DNA from: Haloarcula salinisoli
GTDB taxonomy: Archaea > Halobacteriota > Halobacteria > Halobacteriales > Haloarculaceae
Assembly: GCF_019599405.1 (NCBI RefSeq)
Contig: NZ_RKLQ01000002.1
Location: 995,581-1,059,580, forward strand
Length of the DNA: 64,000 nt
Direction: 5' to 3'
In this document: in pieces, positions 18,272-26,608 of the stretch
How positions within the stretch are numbered: position 1 is the first letter of the stretch
Layout of the letters: every line of letters starts with the position of its first letter
Translations under genes and position numbers: made by a program
Notes under the pieces: generated by a model
Databases searched by the model: none
Told to the model about the DNA's origin: nothing
Seen by the model: only the letters and a program-made list of their open reading frames with translations

Positions 18272-18829
18272 ATGGACAGCGTGTTCGCGCCGTGGCGCAT
18301 CGACTGGGTCGAACGTGAGGACAAGAACCCCGACACTGACTGTGTCTTCTGTGCGTTCCGGGACGAGGAGGCAGACCGCGAGAACCGCGTCGTCGCCCGG
18401 AGCGACCACGCGTTCGTCCTGCTGAACAACTACCCGTACAACCCCGGACACGTGATGGTCATCCCCCACGCACACACCGGCGAGTACGGCGACCTCGACG
18501 ACGAGACGCTGCTGGACCACGCCAGGCTGAAACAGCGGACCTTCGACGCCCTGGAGCGTGGCATGGGGCCAGATGCTTTCAACGCCGGCCTGAACCTCGG
18601 TGGGAAGGCGGCGGGTGGCTCCATCGACGACCACCTCCACACCCACGTCGTCCCGCGATGGGAGGGTGACACCAACTTCATGCCCGTCGTGAGCGACACG
18701 CAGGTCATCGTCGAGGCAGTCGAGGACAGCTACGACCGGATACACGAGGGGTTCGCCGAGCAGGACGGCACCAGCGTCCCCGGACCGGACGCAGCCGTAC
18801 GGGTCGAAGCGCCCCCGAAGGGGCTTTAG
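18272..18829 (+). CDS. HIT family hydrolase, Ap4A-type
   Basis: A protein of 185 residues with the histidine triad HLHTHVVPRW (His121, 123 and 125; His123 is the likely nucleophile). It has a zinc-type CVFC pair near residue 24 and the HIT core NNYPYNPGHVMVIPHAH. It probably cleaves nucleoside phosphoanhydrides such as diadenosine polyphosphates. The TATA-like TATTTAAATA upstream lies between two direct copies of ACGGCCGGT (about 18199 and 18228), which might be an operator. The CDF gene begins 24 bp after the stop. Confidence 0.88.
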   Translation: MDSVFAPWRIDWVEREDKNPDTDCVFCAFRDEEADRENRVVARSDHAFVLLNNYPYNPGHVMVIPHAHTGEYGDLDDETLLDHARLKQRTFDALERGMGPDAFNAGLNLGGKAAGGSIDDHLHTHVVPRWEGDTNFMPVVSDTQVIVEAVEDSYDRIHEGFAEQDGTSVPGPDAAVRVEAPPKGL

Positions 18830-18853
18830 GGCCGACCGACAACTGGAGGATAG

Positions 18854-19768
18854 ATGTCCCGGCGCGACACACTCCGGCGGGTCGGCCTCCTCGTGCTGGG
18901 TGTCAACCTCGCGCTGGCGCTGCTGAAAGGCGCCGTCTGGCTCTCCACGGGGAGTCTGGCCGTCCAGAGCGAGGCGGTCAACAGCACCGCCGACACCGCC
19001 TACTCGCTGGTCATCGTCGCCGGGCTCTACCTGACGACCCAGCCACCGGATTTCGAACACCCCCACGGTCACGAGCGCATCGAGCCGTTCGTCTCGCTGT
19101 TCGTCGCCGCGGGTATCTTCGCCGCGGGCGGTATCGTGCTCTTCCAGGCCGGTCGGGCGCTGCTTTCGGGCACCGTCGCCTCCACCCAGGGCCCCTACGC
19201 CGTCGGCGTGCTCGTGCTGTCGGCGGCCGCGAAGTACGGCCTCTATCGGTACTGTCTCGCGGCCGGCGACGACTCCCACTCCCCGGCGCTGGTGGCGACG
19301 GCAAAGGACAACCGCAACGACATCCTGACCGCCGGGGCAGCGCTGGTCGGTGTCGTCGGCGCGTCGGCCGGCTACCCACTGTTGGACCCGCTGGCCGCCG
19401 TCGTCGTCGCCGTCGGTATCCTCTACACCGGCTACGAGGTCGTCCGGGACAACGTCGCCTATCTCGTGGGTGCCGCCCCGCCCGCGGACCTCCGGCGGGA
19501 GATTCTCGAACGCGCGCTGGCCCACGACCAGGTGGAGGGCGCCCACGACGTCATCGCCCACTACGTCGGCCCCGAGATCGACGTGAGCCTCCACATCGAG
19601 GTCGAGGGCGAGCTGACGCTGTACGAGGCCCACGATATCGAGACCGAGGTCATCCAGTCCATCAAGGCGTTGCCGGAGGTCGACGACGTGTTCGTCCACG
19701 TCGACCCGAAGGAACTGGGCGAGTGGAAGGACGACGACGAGGTCGAGCGGCTGGCCGACCTGGAGTGA
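18854..19768 (+). CDS. Cation diffusion facilitator family transporter
   Basis: A protein of 304 residues with about six membrane segments in the first 200 and a cytosolic C-terminal metal-binding domain at about 210-295. The CDF signature is clear: STGSLAVQSEAVNSTADTAY in TM2, then PPDFEHPHGHERIEPFVSLF with the His-rich HPHGHER. It exports divalent metals such as Zn, Mn or Fe in exchange for protons; the specific metal cannot be told. It may be cotranscribed with the HIT gene. A G/C-rich hairpin (19820-19855 area) follows the stop. Confidence 0.88.
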   Translation: MSRRDTLRRVGLLVLGVNLALALLKGAVWLSTGSLAVQSEAVNSTADTAYSLVIVAGLYLTTQPPDFEHPHGHERIEPFVSLFVAAGIFAAGGIVLFQAGRALLSGTVASTQGPYAVGVLVLSAAAKYGLYRYCLAAGDDSHSPALVATAKDNRNDILTAGAALVGVVGASAGYPLLDPLAAVVVAVGILYTGYEVVRDNVAYLVGAAPPADLRREILERALAHDQVEGAHDVIAHYVGPEIDVSLHIEVEGELTLYEAHDIETEVIQSIKALPEVDDVFVHVDPKELGEWKDDDEVERLADLE

Positions 19769-19874
19769 GCGGGACGGTCGTCGCGCCGCTGTCGAGCCTG
19801 ACGCCCACCCCTGCCAGCGGGACTCCCGGCGGGACCGCCGGGGGTTTCCCGCCACGGACCGTAGGTTTACGAAC

Positions 19875-20045
19875 ATGGCACATATGACAGCGGAACTCGA
19901 CGACGGAACCGAGATAACCGGTATCGAGGAGGTCGTCGAGGGCTCACACGGCGTCCACCTGAAGAAAGAAATCAAGAACAACAACATCGAGCGCGTCGCC
20001 TACATCCCCTATCCGAAACTGGCCTACGTCTACCACGACCAGTAG
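19875..20045 (+). CDS. Conserved-looking 56-residue protein
   Basis: The frame runs from ATG 19875 to TAG 20043, giving MAHMTAELDDGTEITGIEEV and ending IPYPKLAYVYHDQ. It is acidic in the first half and carries a basic KKEIKNNN patch in the middle. Codon usage is haloarchaeal, with G or C at most third positions. It looks like a small soluble beta-rich protein. I recognise no family. A second in-frame ATG three codons in is an alternative start. DoxX follows 48 bp downstream with its own TATA box. Confidence 0.6.
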   Translation: MAHMTAELDDGTEITGIEEVVEGSHGVHLKKEIKNNNIERVAYIPYPKLAYVYHDQ

Positions 20046-20093
20046 TCCGAATTCGCGTCGGATTTTATTACAGACGATGCCGTGTGTTGTGGT

Positions 20094-20486
20094 ATGACAG
20101 ACGACAGCGAAACGGACGGCACGACGTTCAGACTCGGGCGACTCGTCTTCGGTCTCGGGATGGCCCTGCAGGCCTCCGAGGACTTCCGGGACATGGACGA
20201 CACCGTCGAGTACGCCGAGTCGGCGGGGGTCCCGTTTCCCGACCGTATGGCCCCACTGGCCTCGGGGATGATGCTCGTCGGCGGCCTGGGGGTCGCGTTC
20301 TGGCGGCTGCCACGCGTCGCGACCGGCGCGGTGACGAGCTTTCTCGCGGTCGTCACCCTGACCATGCACGACTTCTGGAACGCCGACCCGGACGACCGCG
20401 ACGGCGAACGGCTGGCCTTCTTCGGCAACCTGGCGATGTTCGGCGCGGCTGTGGCGTTCCTACACGAGGCCTGGCGTTCCGACTGA
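20094..20486 (+). CDS. DoxX-like membrane protein
   Basis: A protein of 130 residues with four hydrophobic segments. Features of the DoxX family include RLVFGLGMALQASEDFRDMD at the start, PLASGMMLVGGLGVAFWRLP in the second half, and VVTLTMHDFWN in the third segment. DoxX proteins are associated with quinone redox or detoxification complexes; the role here is unknown. ATG 20094 is preceded by ATTTTATTA at about -30, supporting a leaderless start and excluding the longer frame. Confidence 0.75.
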   Translation: MTDDSETDGTTFRLGRLVFGLGMALQASEDFRDMDDTVEYAESAGVPFPDRMAPLASGMMLVGGLGVAFWRLPRVATGAVTSFLAVVTLTMHDFWNADPDDRDGERLAFFGNLAMFGAAVAFLHEAWRSD

Positions 20487-20510
20487 ACGCGATTCCCGTT
20501 AAAAACCGCC

Positions 20511-21794
20511 TCAGTCCGCCAGCACCGGTCGCTCGACGGGCTCGCCGAAGGCGTAGACGGTGCTGTGACTCGTGATTTCCACGTCGACGAAATCACCGAC
20601 TTCTAGCCCGCGCTCCTCGGCGTCGACGATGACGACCTGGCGGTAGGCCTCGTCGTAGCCCACCAGCGACTCGTCGGTCCCGTCCTCGACCAGGAGGACC
20701 GACGAGGTCCGGCCGACCATCTCCTCGTGGGCCGCACCGACCACGTCCATCTTCAGTTCGCTCATGGCCTTCGAGCGGTCCTTCTTCGTCTGGCCGCCAA
20801 GTCCCTTCATGTCCGCGGCGTCGGTACCGGGCCGCTTCGAGAAGCGTGTGACGTTGATCTTCTCCGGTGTGGTCTCCCGGAGCAGCTCCATCGACTGCTC
20901 GTGGTCGGCGGGCGCCTCGGTCGGGAAGCCGACGATGAAATCCGTCGAGAGCGTCCAGTAGTCGAGCGCGTCGTCGAACGCCTCGACGACTTCGAGATAC
21001 TCCGAGACGCTGTGCTGGCGCCGCATCTCCGCGAGCACGTCGTCGGAGCCGGACTGGACGGGCGCGTGGATGAAGTTGTACAGTTCGTCGTGTTCGGCAA
21101 AGACCGCCGCGAGTTCCTCGCGAACGCCGTGGAGTCCCTTGGGGTTCGCCATCCCGACCCGCACGCGAAACTCCCCGTCGATTTCGGTGCAGATGCGTTC
21201 GAGGAGTTCGGGCAGGAGACTCTCGCCCTGGTTGGTGTCCCAGCCGTAGACGCCGGTGTCCTGGCCGGTAATCCGAATTTCCTTCGCGCCAGCGTGGACC
21301 AGCGCGCGGGCCTTCTCGACGTTCTCCGTCACCGACGGCGACTCGATGCGCCCGGTCGCCTGCTTGGTGATGCAATAGGAGCAGTCGCTCATACAGCCCC
21401 GGGCGATGGGGAGGATGCCGACGACGCCGTTGATGACCGTCTCCGTGTCCGCCGTCACCGTCGGACACTCGCCGTTCAGCACGTACTGTGGTACGTCGTC
21501 CCAGTGGAGCACTTCGGCGTCGAGGCCGGCCTCGTGGAACTCCTCGCCCTGTGCGAGTGCCATACAGCCCGTGACGACGAGGTCGGCAGGGGTCTCCGCA
21601 TCCAGTTCTTTGGCCCGGCTGAGCATATTGCGCTCGGTCTTCTCGAGCACCGTGCAGGTGTTGAGGATGGCCACGTCGGCCGATTCGGGACCGTCGGCCG
21701 GGTGGTGGCCCCCCTCGCGGAGCGCCTGCTCTATCTGCTGGGTCTCACCTCTGTTGGAGGTGCACCCGTACGTCTCGATGTGATAGCGGGCCAT
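20511..21794 (-). CDS. tRNA t6A37 methylthiotransferase (e-MtaB type)
   Basis: A radical-SAM enzyme of 427 residues. The N-terminal UPF0004 domain has three cluster cysteines, Cys11 in ETYGCTSNRG, Cys47 in NTCTV and Cys77 in TGCMAL. The radical-SAM cluster is Cys134, 138 and 141 in ARGCMSDCSYC. A TRAM RNA-binding domain closes the protein. It inserts a methylthio group into threonylcarbamoyl-adenosine at position 37 of ANN-decoding tRNAs. The motif pattern and archaeal context favour e-MtaB over MiaB. Confidence 0.92.
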   Translation of the reverse strand: MARYHIETYGCTSNRGETQQIEQALREGGHHPADGPESADVAILNTCTVLEKTERNMLSRAKELDAETPADLVVTGCMALAQGEEFHEAGLDAEVLHWDDVPQYVLNGECPTVTADTETVINGVVGILPIARGCMSDCSYCITKQATGRIESPSVTENVEKARALVHAGAKEIRITGQDTGVYGWDTNQGESLLPELLERICTEIDGEFRVRVGMANPKGLHGVREELAAVFAEHDELYNFIHAPVQSGSDDVLAEMRRQHSVSEYLEVVEAFDDALDYWTLSTDFIVGFPTEAPADHEQSMELLRETTPEKINVTRFSKRPGTDAADMKGLGGQTKKDRSKAMSELKMDVVGAAHEEMVGRTSSVLLVEDGTDESLVGYDEAYRQVVIVDAEERGLEVGDFVDVEITSHSTVYAFGEPVERPVLAD

Positions 21795-21908
21795 CGGTTG
21801 CTAGGACGCAGTATCTTTGCGGGCAAAAGTGCGACGGATTGGCCGTCCGCACTGGCCGAGCGCGTGTCGAGGGAGCGGTCGGCGTCCCGGACGCCACTGC
21901 ACTCCGGC

Positions 21909-22142
21909 TCACCAGAACGTCAGGAGTTCGAACAGGACCCGGAAAACCGGGAACCGTCGCTCGTCTGTCTGATACCGGAGGCTTAGCATCGTCCCGGCTG
22001 CGAGGACGGCGAGCCCAGCCAGCGGACCGACCAGCAGGGGCGGCAGGCTCGCGCTGACAGTCGCGGCCCACGTCGCGGCGACGGCCACGAGTACAGCGAG
22101 CGGCGTCGCGTCGGCCAGAGCGGTCAGGAAGGCCACTATCAC
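21909..22142 (-). CDS. Small membrane protein coupled to deoC
   Basis: A protein of 77 residues starting at a GTG (22140-22142) that overlaps the deoC stop by 4 nt. It has two long hydrophobic segments, FLTALADATPLAVLVAVAAT and LPPLLVGPLAGLAVLAAG, and a basic aromatic tail ending FELLTFW. I recognise no family. The overlap shows translational coupling to deoC, although membrane localisation suggests no obvious link to deoxyribose salvage. Confidence 0.6.
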   Translation of the reverse strand: MIVAFLTALADATPLAVLVAVAATWAATVSASLPPLLVGPLAGLAVLAAGTMLSLRYQTDERRFPVFRVLFELLTFW

Positions 22143-22777
22143 TCACCACGCGTCTCGCGCCACTCCTCGACGATGACGTCACCGGCCGAGGCCCCGATAC
22201 GGTCCGCACCGGCCTCGAACATCGCCTCGGCGTCGGCCCACGAACCGATGCCGCCGCTGGCTTTGACGGGGCGGTACTGGCTGAGCAGTTCGACGTCCTC
22301 GACGGTCGCCCCACCCTCGGAAAACCCTGTGGCGGTCTTGAGATAGTCGGCACCGGCGTCGGCGACCAGTCCGCCGACGCGGTGGAGCTCCGATTCGGAG
22401 AGCAGCGGGGCTTCGACGATGACTTTCACCGGGATGGGGACGCTCGCGACGACCTCAGAGAGGTGGTCGCGGACGGCGTCGTCCTCGCCGGCCTTGAGCC
22501 GCCCGACGTTACAGACCACGTCGAGTTCGTCGGCGCCCTCGTCCCACGCGGTCCGGGCGGCCGAACAGACGGCGTCGGTCGCGCCCTGACCGTGCGGAAA
22601 GTCGATAACCGCGGTCAGGGGGACGTTCGCGTAGTCGTTCGCCAGCCCCAGCGCCCACGGCGGGAGACAGGCCCGCATGCCGTACTGCAGCGCCGCGTCC
22701 AGACAGTCACGGACCGCGTCGGGCCCCGTCGTCGGTCCCAGCACCGTGTGTTCGATACGGTTGGGTACGTCGTCCAT
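22139..22777 (-). CDS. deoC: Deoxyribose-phosphate aldolase
   Basis: A TIM-barrel class I aldolase of 212 residues that splits 2-deoxyribose 5-phosphate into glyceraldehyde 3-phosphate and acetaldehyde. The Schiff-base lysine is Lys147 in GADYLKTATGF. The supporting Asp lies in DELDVVCNVG (about 86), and the second active-site lysine is in YRPVKASGGIGSW. It acts in deoxynucleoside salvage; the nucleoside phosphorylase 1.3 kb away may feed the same pathway. The divergent DUF63 gene starts 162 bp away. Confidence 0.93.
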   Translation of the reverse strand: MDDVPNRIEHTVLGPTTGPDAVRDCLDAALQYGMRACLPPWALGLANDYANVPLTAVIDFPHGQGATDAVCSAARTAWDEGADELDVVCNVGRLKAGEDDAVRDHLSEVVASVPIPVKVIVEAPLLSESELHRVGGLVADAGADYLKTATGFSEGGATVEDVELLSQYRPVKASGGIGSWADAEAMFEAGADRIGASAGDVIVEEWRETRGE

Positions 22778-22939
22778 ACCCGGTACTCAGATGGCACGTA
22801 CCTAAACGTCCCGGGCGGAGCCGGTGTGTCGAAGCGACGTCCCGGTGTGGGCCGCCCGAGCGGTCTGTTTCTATCAGTACCCTGTACTGTTCGGTATGGG
22901 GCCGGAAGCTTTTCATCTACTGAGGGCGGGGTGGGGGAT

Positions 22940-23773
22940 ATGGTACTGCCGACGGGGTTCGCGCTGCCGCCGCTGCCGTATCTGGTCGTGCTCGTCGGCG
23001 GCGTCGTTCTCATCGCTGCGCTGCTGGTGGCTCTGGAGCCGCCCGTCGACCAGCGGACCGTCGTCGCCCTGGCGCCGTGGATGGCCCTGGGCGGCGCGCT
23101 GCACGCGCTCAACCAGCCCCCCATCGAACTCTACGACGCGGCGCTCGCGCCGCTGTTCGGGACGCCGTCGGTGTATCTCACTACGTTCAACACGATGGGG
23201 ACGGTGTGGCTCCTGCTGTCCTTTCTGGGCGTCCGACTGGGCCACGACGAGAACATCCCCCGGAACCTCGGGCTCGTCGGCACCGGTATCCTGACCGTTA
23301 TCCTGGTGCTCTCTGCCATCACTGCCCTTCGCTCCGGCATCATCGACCCCGTCTGGTCGCCGCTCGCGGTGCTTCTCTCCCTGTTCGTCGCTGCTATCGC
23401 CGTGCTCGCGGTGGCGCTCTGGCGGACGCCGCTGGTCATCAGGGCGCGCTATGCCGCCCCGGTGGTCATCTTCGCACACGTCTTCGACGGTATCTCGACG
23501 GCCATCGGGACCGACGTCCTCGGCGTCAGCGAGCGCTCCCCCGTTCCCCGCGCAATCATGGAGTTTGCCGGCGGGCTGCCGACGGCTTCGACCATCGGGA
23601 GCGGCTGGCTGTTCGTCCTCGTGAAGCTGGTCGTCGCGGTCGCCGTCGTCGTCCTCATGGACGACTACCTGCAGGAAGAGCCGGTCGAGGCGAGCCTCCT
23701 CCTCTCACTGGTGGCCGCCGTCGGACTCGGGCCGGCGACGAACAACGTCGTTCTGTTCCTCTTTGCGGGCTGA
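22940..23773 (+). CDS. DUF63 family membrane protein
   Basis: A protein of 277 residues with about eight hydrophobic segments. DUF63 hallmarks include MALGGALHALNQPPIELYDA and AHVFDGISTAIGTDVLG. ATG 22940 has GCTTTTCAT about 30 bp upstream, and the much longer upstream frame is antisense to deoC, so it is rejected. Function unknown; this family is common in archaea as an integral membrane protein. The next gene on the plus strand is 315 bp away, with a small convergent gene between. Confidence 0.85.
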   Translation: MVLPTGFALPPLPYLVVLVGGVVLIAALLVALEPPVDQRTVVALAPWMALGGALHALNQPPIELYDAALAPLFGTPSVYLTTFNTMGTVWLLLSFLGVRLGHDENIPRNLGLVGTGILTVILVLSAITALRSGIIDPVWSPLAVLLSLFVAAIAVLAVALWRTPLVIRARYAAPVVIFAHVFDGISTAIGTDVLGVSERSPVPRAIMEFAGGLPTASTIGSGWLFVLVKLVVAVAVVVLMDDYLQEEPVEASLLLSLVAAVGLGPATNNVVLFLFAG

Positions 23774-23782
23774 CTGGAGTCG

Positions 23783-24007
23783 TCACTCCTCCTGTGACAG
23801 GTGCTGGGAGAGGTTCCGGTACATGATTCCGTAGAGGAACGCTGCGGACAGAATCGCGTAGGGGGCCACGAGAACCCACGGCTGGCCCCCACCGGTCGCG
23901 ATACGCTGGCCCTTGATGGCCAGGAAGCCGAGAATCAATCCGAACACCGCTGCGTAGATGGCCGGTTTTCGCATTCGCGGGTGAAACAGAGAGATATCGT
24001 CGCTCAT
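23783..24007 (-). CDS. Small two-helix membrane protein
   Basis: A protein of 74 residues from ATG 24007: MSDDISLFHPRMRKPAIYAA, then two hydrophobic helices and an acidic end, SQHLSQEE. I recognise no named family. It is convergent with DUF63 (9 bp between stops) and divergent from the nucleoside phosphorylase. Confidence 0.6.
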   Translation of the reverse strand: MSDDISLFHPRMRKPAIYAAVFGLILGFLAIKGQRIATGGGQPWVLVAPYAILSAAFLYGIMYRNLSQHLSQEE

Positions 24008-24087
24008 AGCTGGGGTGTTGCGACGCACCCACCTCATTGTTCCGGAGAATCCCCGCCGGTTTTACCCCCCGGCGTCGAACGGCCCCC

Positions 24088-24813
24088 ATGGCTAAACAGC
24101 CCCATCTGCTGGTGGAACCGGGCGACCTCCACGACCTCGTCTTGCTGCCGGGCGACCCCGGCCGCGTCGACCGCATCGCCGGTCACTGCGAGGACAGCGA
24201 GGTCGTCGCACAGAACCGCGAGTACAAGCTCGTCAACGCGACCTACGAGGGACGGGACCTGACCATCTGTTCGACCGGTATCGGCTCGCCGTCGGCCGCA
24301 ATCGCCGTCGAGGAACTCGCGGCCGTCGGCTGTGAGACGTTCGTCCGCGTGGGCACGACCGGTGCCCTCCAGTCCGGCATCGACATCGGTGACATGGTCG
24401 TCGCCACCGGCGCCGCGAAGGACGAGGGGACCACGGAGCGCTACGAGGACAAAGCCGTCCCCGCGGTCCCGGACTACGACGTGCTCTCGGCGCTCGTGGA
24501 CGCGGCGGAAGCGAACGGCGAAGACGTACACGTCGGCCCCGTCGCGACGGACGACGCCTTCTACGCCGAGACCGAGGCATACGTCGACGCCTGGGAGGCC
24601 GCCGGGCTGCAGTGTGTCGAGATGGAGGCCGCCGCCATCTTCTCGCTGGCCCGCCGGAAGGGGCTGGCCGCCGGCGCTATCTGTACGGTCGACGGGAACC
24701 TCGTCGAGGGGACCCAGAAGGGCGAGACCGACGCCGACGAACTCCCCGAGAAAGCGAAGAACAACGTAGAGCGAGCCATCGACATCGCGCTGACCGCTGC
24801 GACGACGCTCTGA
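24088..24813 (+). CDS. Nucleoside phosphorylase (uridine phosphorylase-like)
   Basis: A PNP/UDP-type phosphorylase of 241 residues. Phosphate and ribose binding motifs are LLPGDPGRVDRIAGH and the FVRVGTTGALQSGI block. The C-terminal signature GLQCVEMEAAAIFSLARRKG contains the Glu-Met-Glu that binds ribose. It cleaves a nucleoside with phosphate to give base and ribose 1-phosphate. The family type favours uridine, but purine activity cannot be excluded. ATG 24088 gives the standard MAKQPHLLVEPGDL start. Confidence 0.88.
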   Translation: MAKQPHLLVEPGDLHDLVLLPGDPGRVDRIAGHCEDSEVVAQNREYKLVNATYEGRDLTICSTGIGSPSAAIAVEELAAVGCETFVRVGTTGALQSGIDIGDMVVATGAAKDEGTTERYEDKAVPAVPDYDVLSALVDAAEANGEDVHVGPVATDDAFYAETEAYVDAWEAAGLQCVEMEAAAIFSLARRKGLAAGAICTVDGNLVEGTQKGETDADELPEKAKNNVERAIDIALTAATTL

Positions 24814-24874
24814 ATCACAGACTGCAACGGACCGTGGCCGGTGTGCTTAGGATGGCCGAGTCCCAGGCATAGAT

Positions 24875-26332
24875 ATGTTCGAGGAGTTCGTCCAGCGTGT
24901 CCGCGCCCTCCTGGGCCGGCTCCGCCGCGCCGAGCGGCGAGAGCTACGGGAGTTTCGCCGCTGGGCGGAGACGACCGACCGGCTCGTCCACCTCTCGGTG
25001 CTCGTCTTTGTCCCGCTGCTCATCGGGCTGGTGACGCTGCTGTCGAACGCCGTTCCGCAGCTTTCCTTCCTGCTCTTTCCGCCGCTGGCCTCGGGCAGTT
25101 ACACGCTGTTCGTGGACCCGCGCGGGAAGTACGCCGACCCCGTGCAGTTCGTCGCGGGGCTGACCATCGGCGCGGCCTGCGGGCTGGGGGCGTTGTGGGT
25201 GGCGACAGCGGTGCTCACGCTTCCCTCGGGACAGTTTCAGGTGGCTGCCGGGGCGGCGGTGCTCGCGACGCTCGCGACGGGGCTCATCACGTGGCCATTC
25301 GACATCGAGGAGCCCTCTGCGTACTCGACGGCGCTGCTGGCGCTGCTGGTCCAGCCGACCCAGCGGCTGACCTTCCTCGGGAGCATCTTCCTCGCGAGTT
25401 CCATCGTCGCCGTCGTCTTCGTCGTCTGGCGCAACCGCTTCTACGACCGCCGGGCGACCGTGCTGTACGAGTCGACCACCGGTGACGACCACGTGCTGGT
25501 CCCGATGCGTGGCGAGCACGCCCACGCGACGGCGATGCTCGGCGCGCGTCTGGCCGCGGCCCACGAGGCCGGCAAGGTAGTGTTGCTGGATATCGTCAGT
25601 GACACGGGCGCCGCCGAGACGGAACGAGCGATGCTGAACGGCGGCGTCGAAGCCGGTACCGTCGAGGCGGGCGGCGTGAATAAAACCGACCAGGTGAGCG
25701 ACGCGGTCCGCGAGCGGGTCGAACGGCTGGAGTCTCGCGCTGCGACCATCGAGACGCGGGTCGGCGTCCCCTGTCAGGTCGTCGTCGCGACCGGCGAGGA
25801 GTCGGCGGCGGCGACGACGCTGCAGGCCGCCGAGTCGACGAACTGCGACCTCATCGCGGCGCCATACGAGAGCGAACACGGCGCCTTGACGACGTATCTC
25901 CGGGAGCTGTTCCGCGGTCGGTCGGACGTGCTCGTCCACCGCTCGCGCAACGGCCGCACCCGCTGGCGGCGGGTACTGGTCCCGGTCAGACGGGCCAGCG
26001 ACGTGGCCCACCACATGGTCGATTTCGCCGTCCGGCTCGCCGGCGGGAGCGGGCGTGTCGCGGTCGCGACCTGCATCGGCGACAGCGGGGACCGCCGTCG
26101 CGCCGAGTCGATGCTTGCCGACCTCGCCGAACCGTTCGTCGGCGATATCGAGACCCGCGTCAGCGGCACCGACATCCACTCGTTTCTGGGCCGGGCGAGC
26201 CCGGAGTACGACCTTGTCATCATCGGGGCGAGCCAGGACCGTAGCGCGGCCTCCCGCTTCATCACGCCGCCGACGTTCGAGCGCCTGGACGACCTCGAGA
26301 CGGACGTCGCTATCGTCGACCGGAGTCACTGA
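24875..26332 (+). CDS. HPP membrane domain fused to two universal stress domains
   Basis: A protein of 485 residues. A short coiled N-terminus precedes an HPP-type membrane domain of four segments at about 40-185 (LLFPPLASGSYTLFVDPRGK is the HPP signature). Two Usp domains follow at about 205-345 and 365-485, with HVLVPMRGEHAHATAMLGAR and VLVPVRRASDVAHHMVDF as starts. The second lacks an obvious ATP-binding GxxG loop. HPP domains carry nitrite or unknown anions; Usp domains sense nucleotide or stress. The fusion is known in haloarchaea. It is convergent with the K+ channel gene across a hairpin-rich gap. Confidence 0.8.
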   Translation: MFEEFVQRVRALLGRLRRAERRELREFRRWAETTDRLVHLSVLVFVPLLIGLVTLLSNAVPQLSFLLFPPLASGSYTLFVDPRGKYADPVQFVAGLTIGAACGLGALWVATAVLTLPSGQFQVAAGAAVLATLATGLITWPFDIEEPSAYSTALLALLVQPTQRLTFLGSIFLASSIVAVVFVVWRNRFYDRRATVLYESTTGDDHVLVPMRGEHAHATAMLGARLAAAHEAGKVVLLDIVSDTGAAETERAMLNGGVEAGTVEAGGVNKTDQVSDAVRERVERLESRAATIETRVGVPCQVVVATGEESAAATTLQAAESTNCDLIAAPYESEHGALTTYLRELFRGRSDVLVHRSRNGRTRWRRVLVPVRRASDVAHHMVDFAVRLAGGSGRVAVATCIGDSGDRRRAESMLADLAEPFVGDIETRVSGTDIHSFLGRASPEYDLVIIGASQDRSAASRFITPPTFERLDDLETDVAIVDRSH

Positions 26333-26345
26333 AAACGCGTCCGCC

Positions 26346-26608
26346 CTCGCTACTGCTCTCCGGCTCACTTCGCTCGCCGGTTCGCTTCGAGGTCGGCGCT
26401 GGGCGCCGCCCTCGCTACTGCTCACGGCTCACTCTGTTCGCCGTTCGCAATTCGAGACGATTCGCTCCTCGGGTCACTTGTTCCCCGTTCCGCATCGAGG
26501 GCCGTGCTACGCACGCCCCTCGCTTCGCTCATCGTCTCGCTACTGCTCTCCGGCTCACTTCGCTCGCCGGTTCGCTTCGAGGTCGGCGCTGGGCGCCGCC
26601 CTCGCTAC
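26346..26608. repeat. 73-bp direct repeat and constant-loop hairpins
   Basis: This fills the convergent gap 26333-26604. A 73-bp sequence at 26346-26418 recurs exactly at 26536-26608, 190 bp away; the second copy runs into the end of the K+ channel gene. Each copy holds a hairpin CCGGC-TCACTTCGCTC-GCCGG (26360-26380 and 26550-26570). Between them are ACGGC-TCACTCTGTTC-GCCGT (26424-26444) and a CGGG-CCCG hairpin near 26477. On the minus strand all loops begin and end with GA. Confidence 0.75.

Noticed and set aside
22382..22939. N-terminal extension of the DUF63 frame to 463 residues
   Set aside because: The extension is antisense to deoC; ATG 22940 has a TATA-like element and gives the normal family length.
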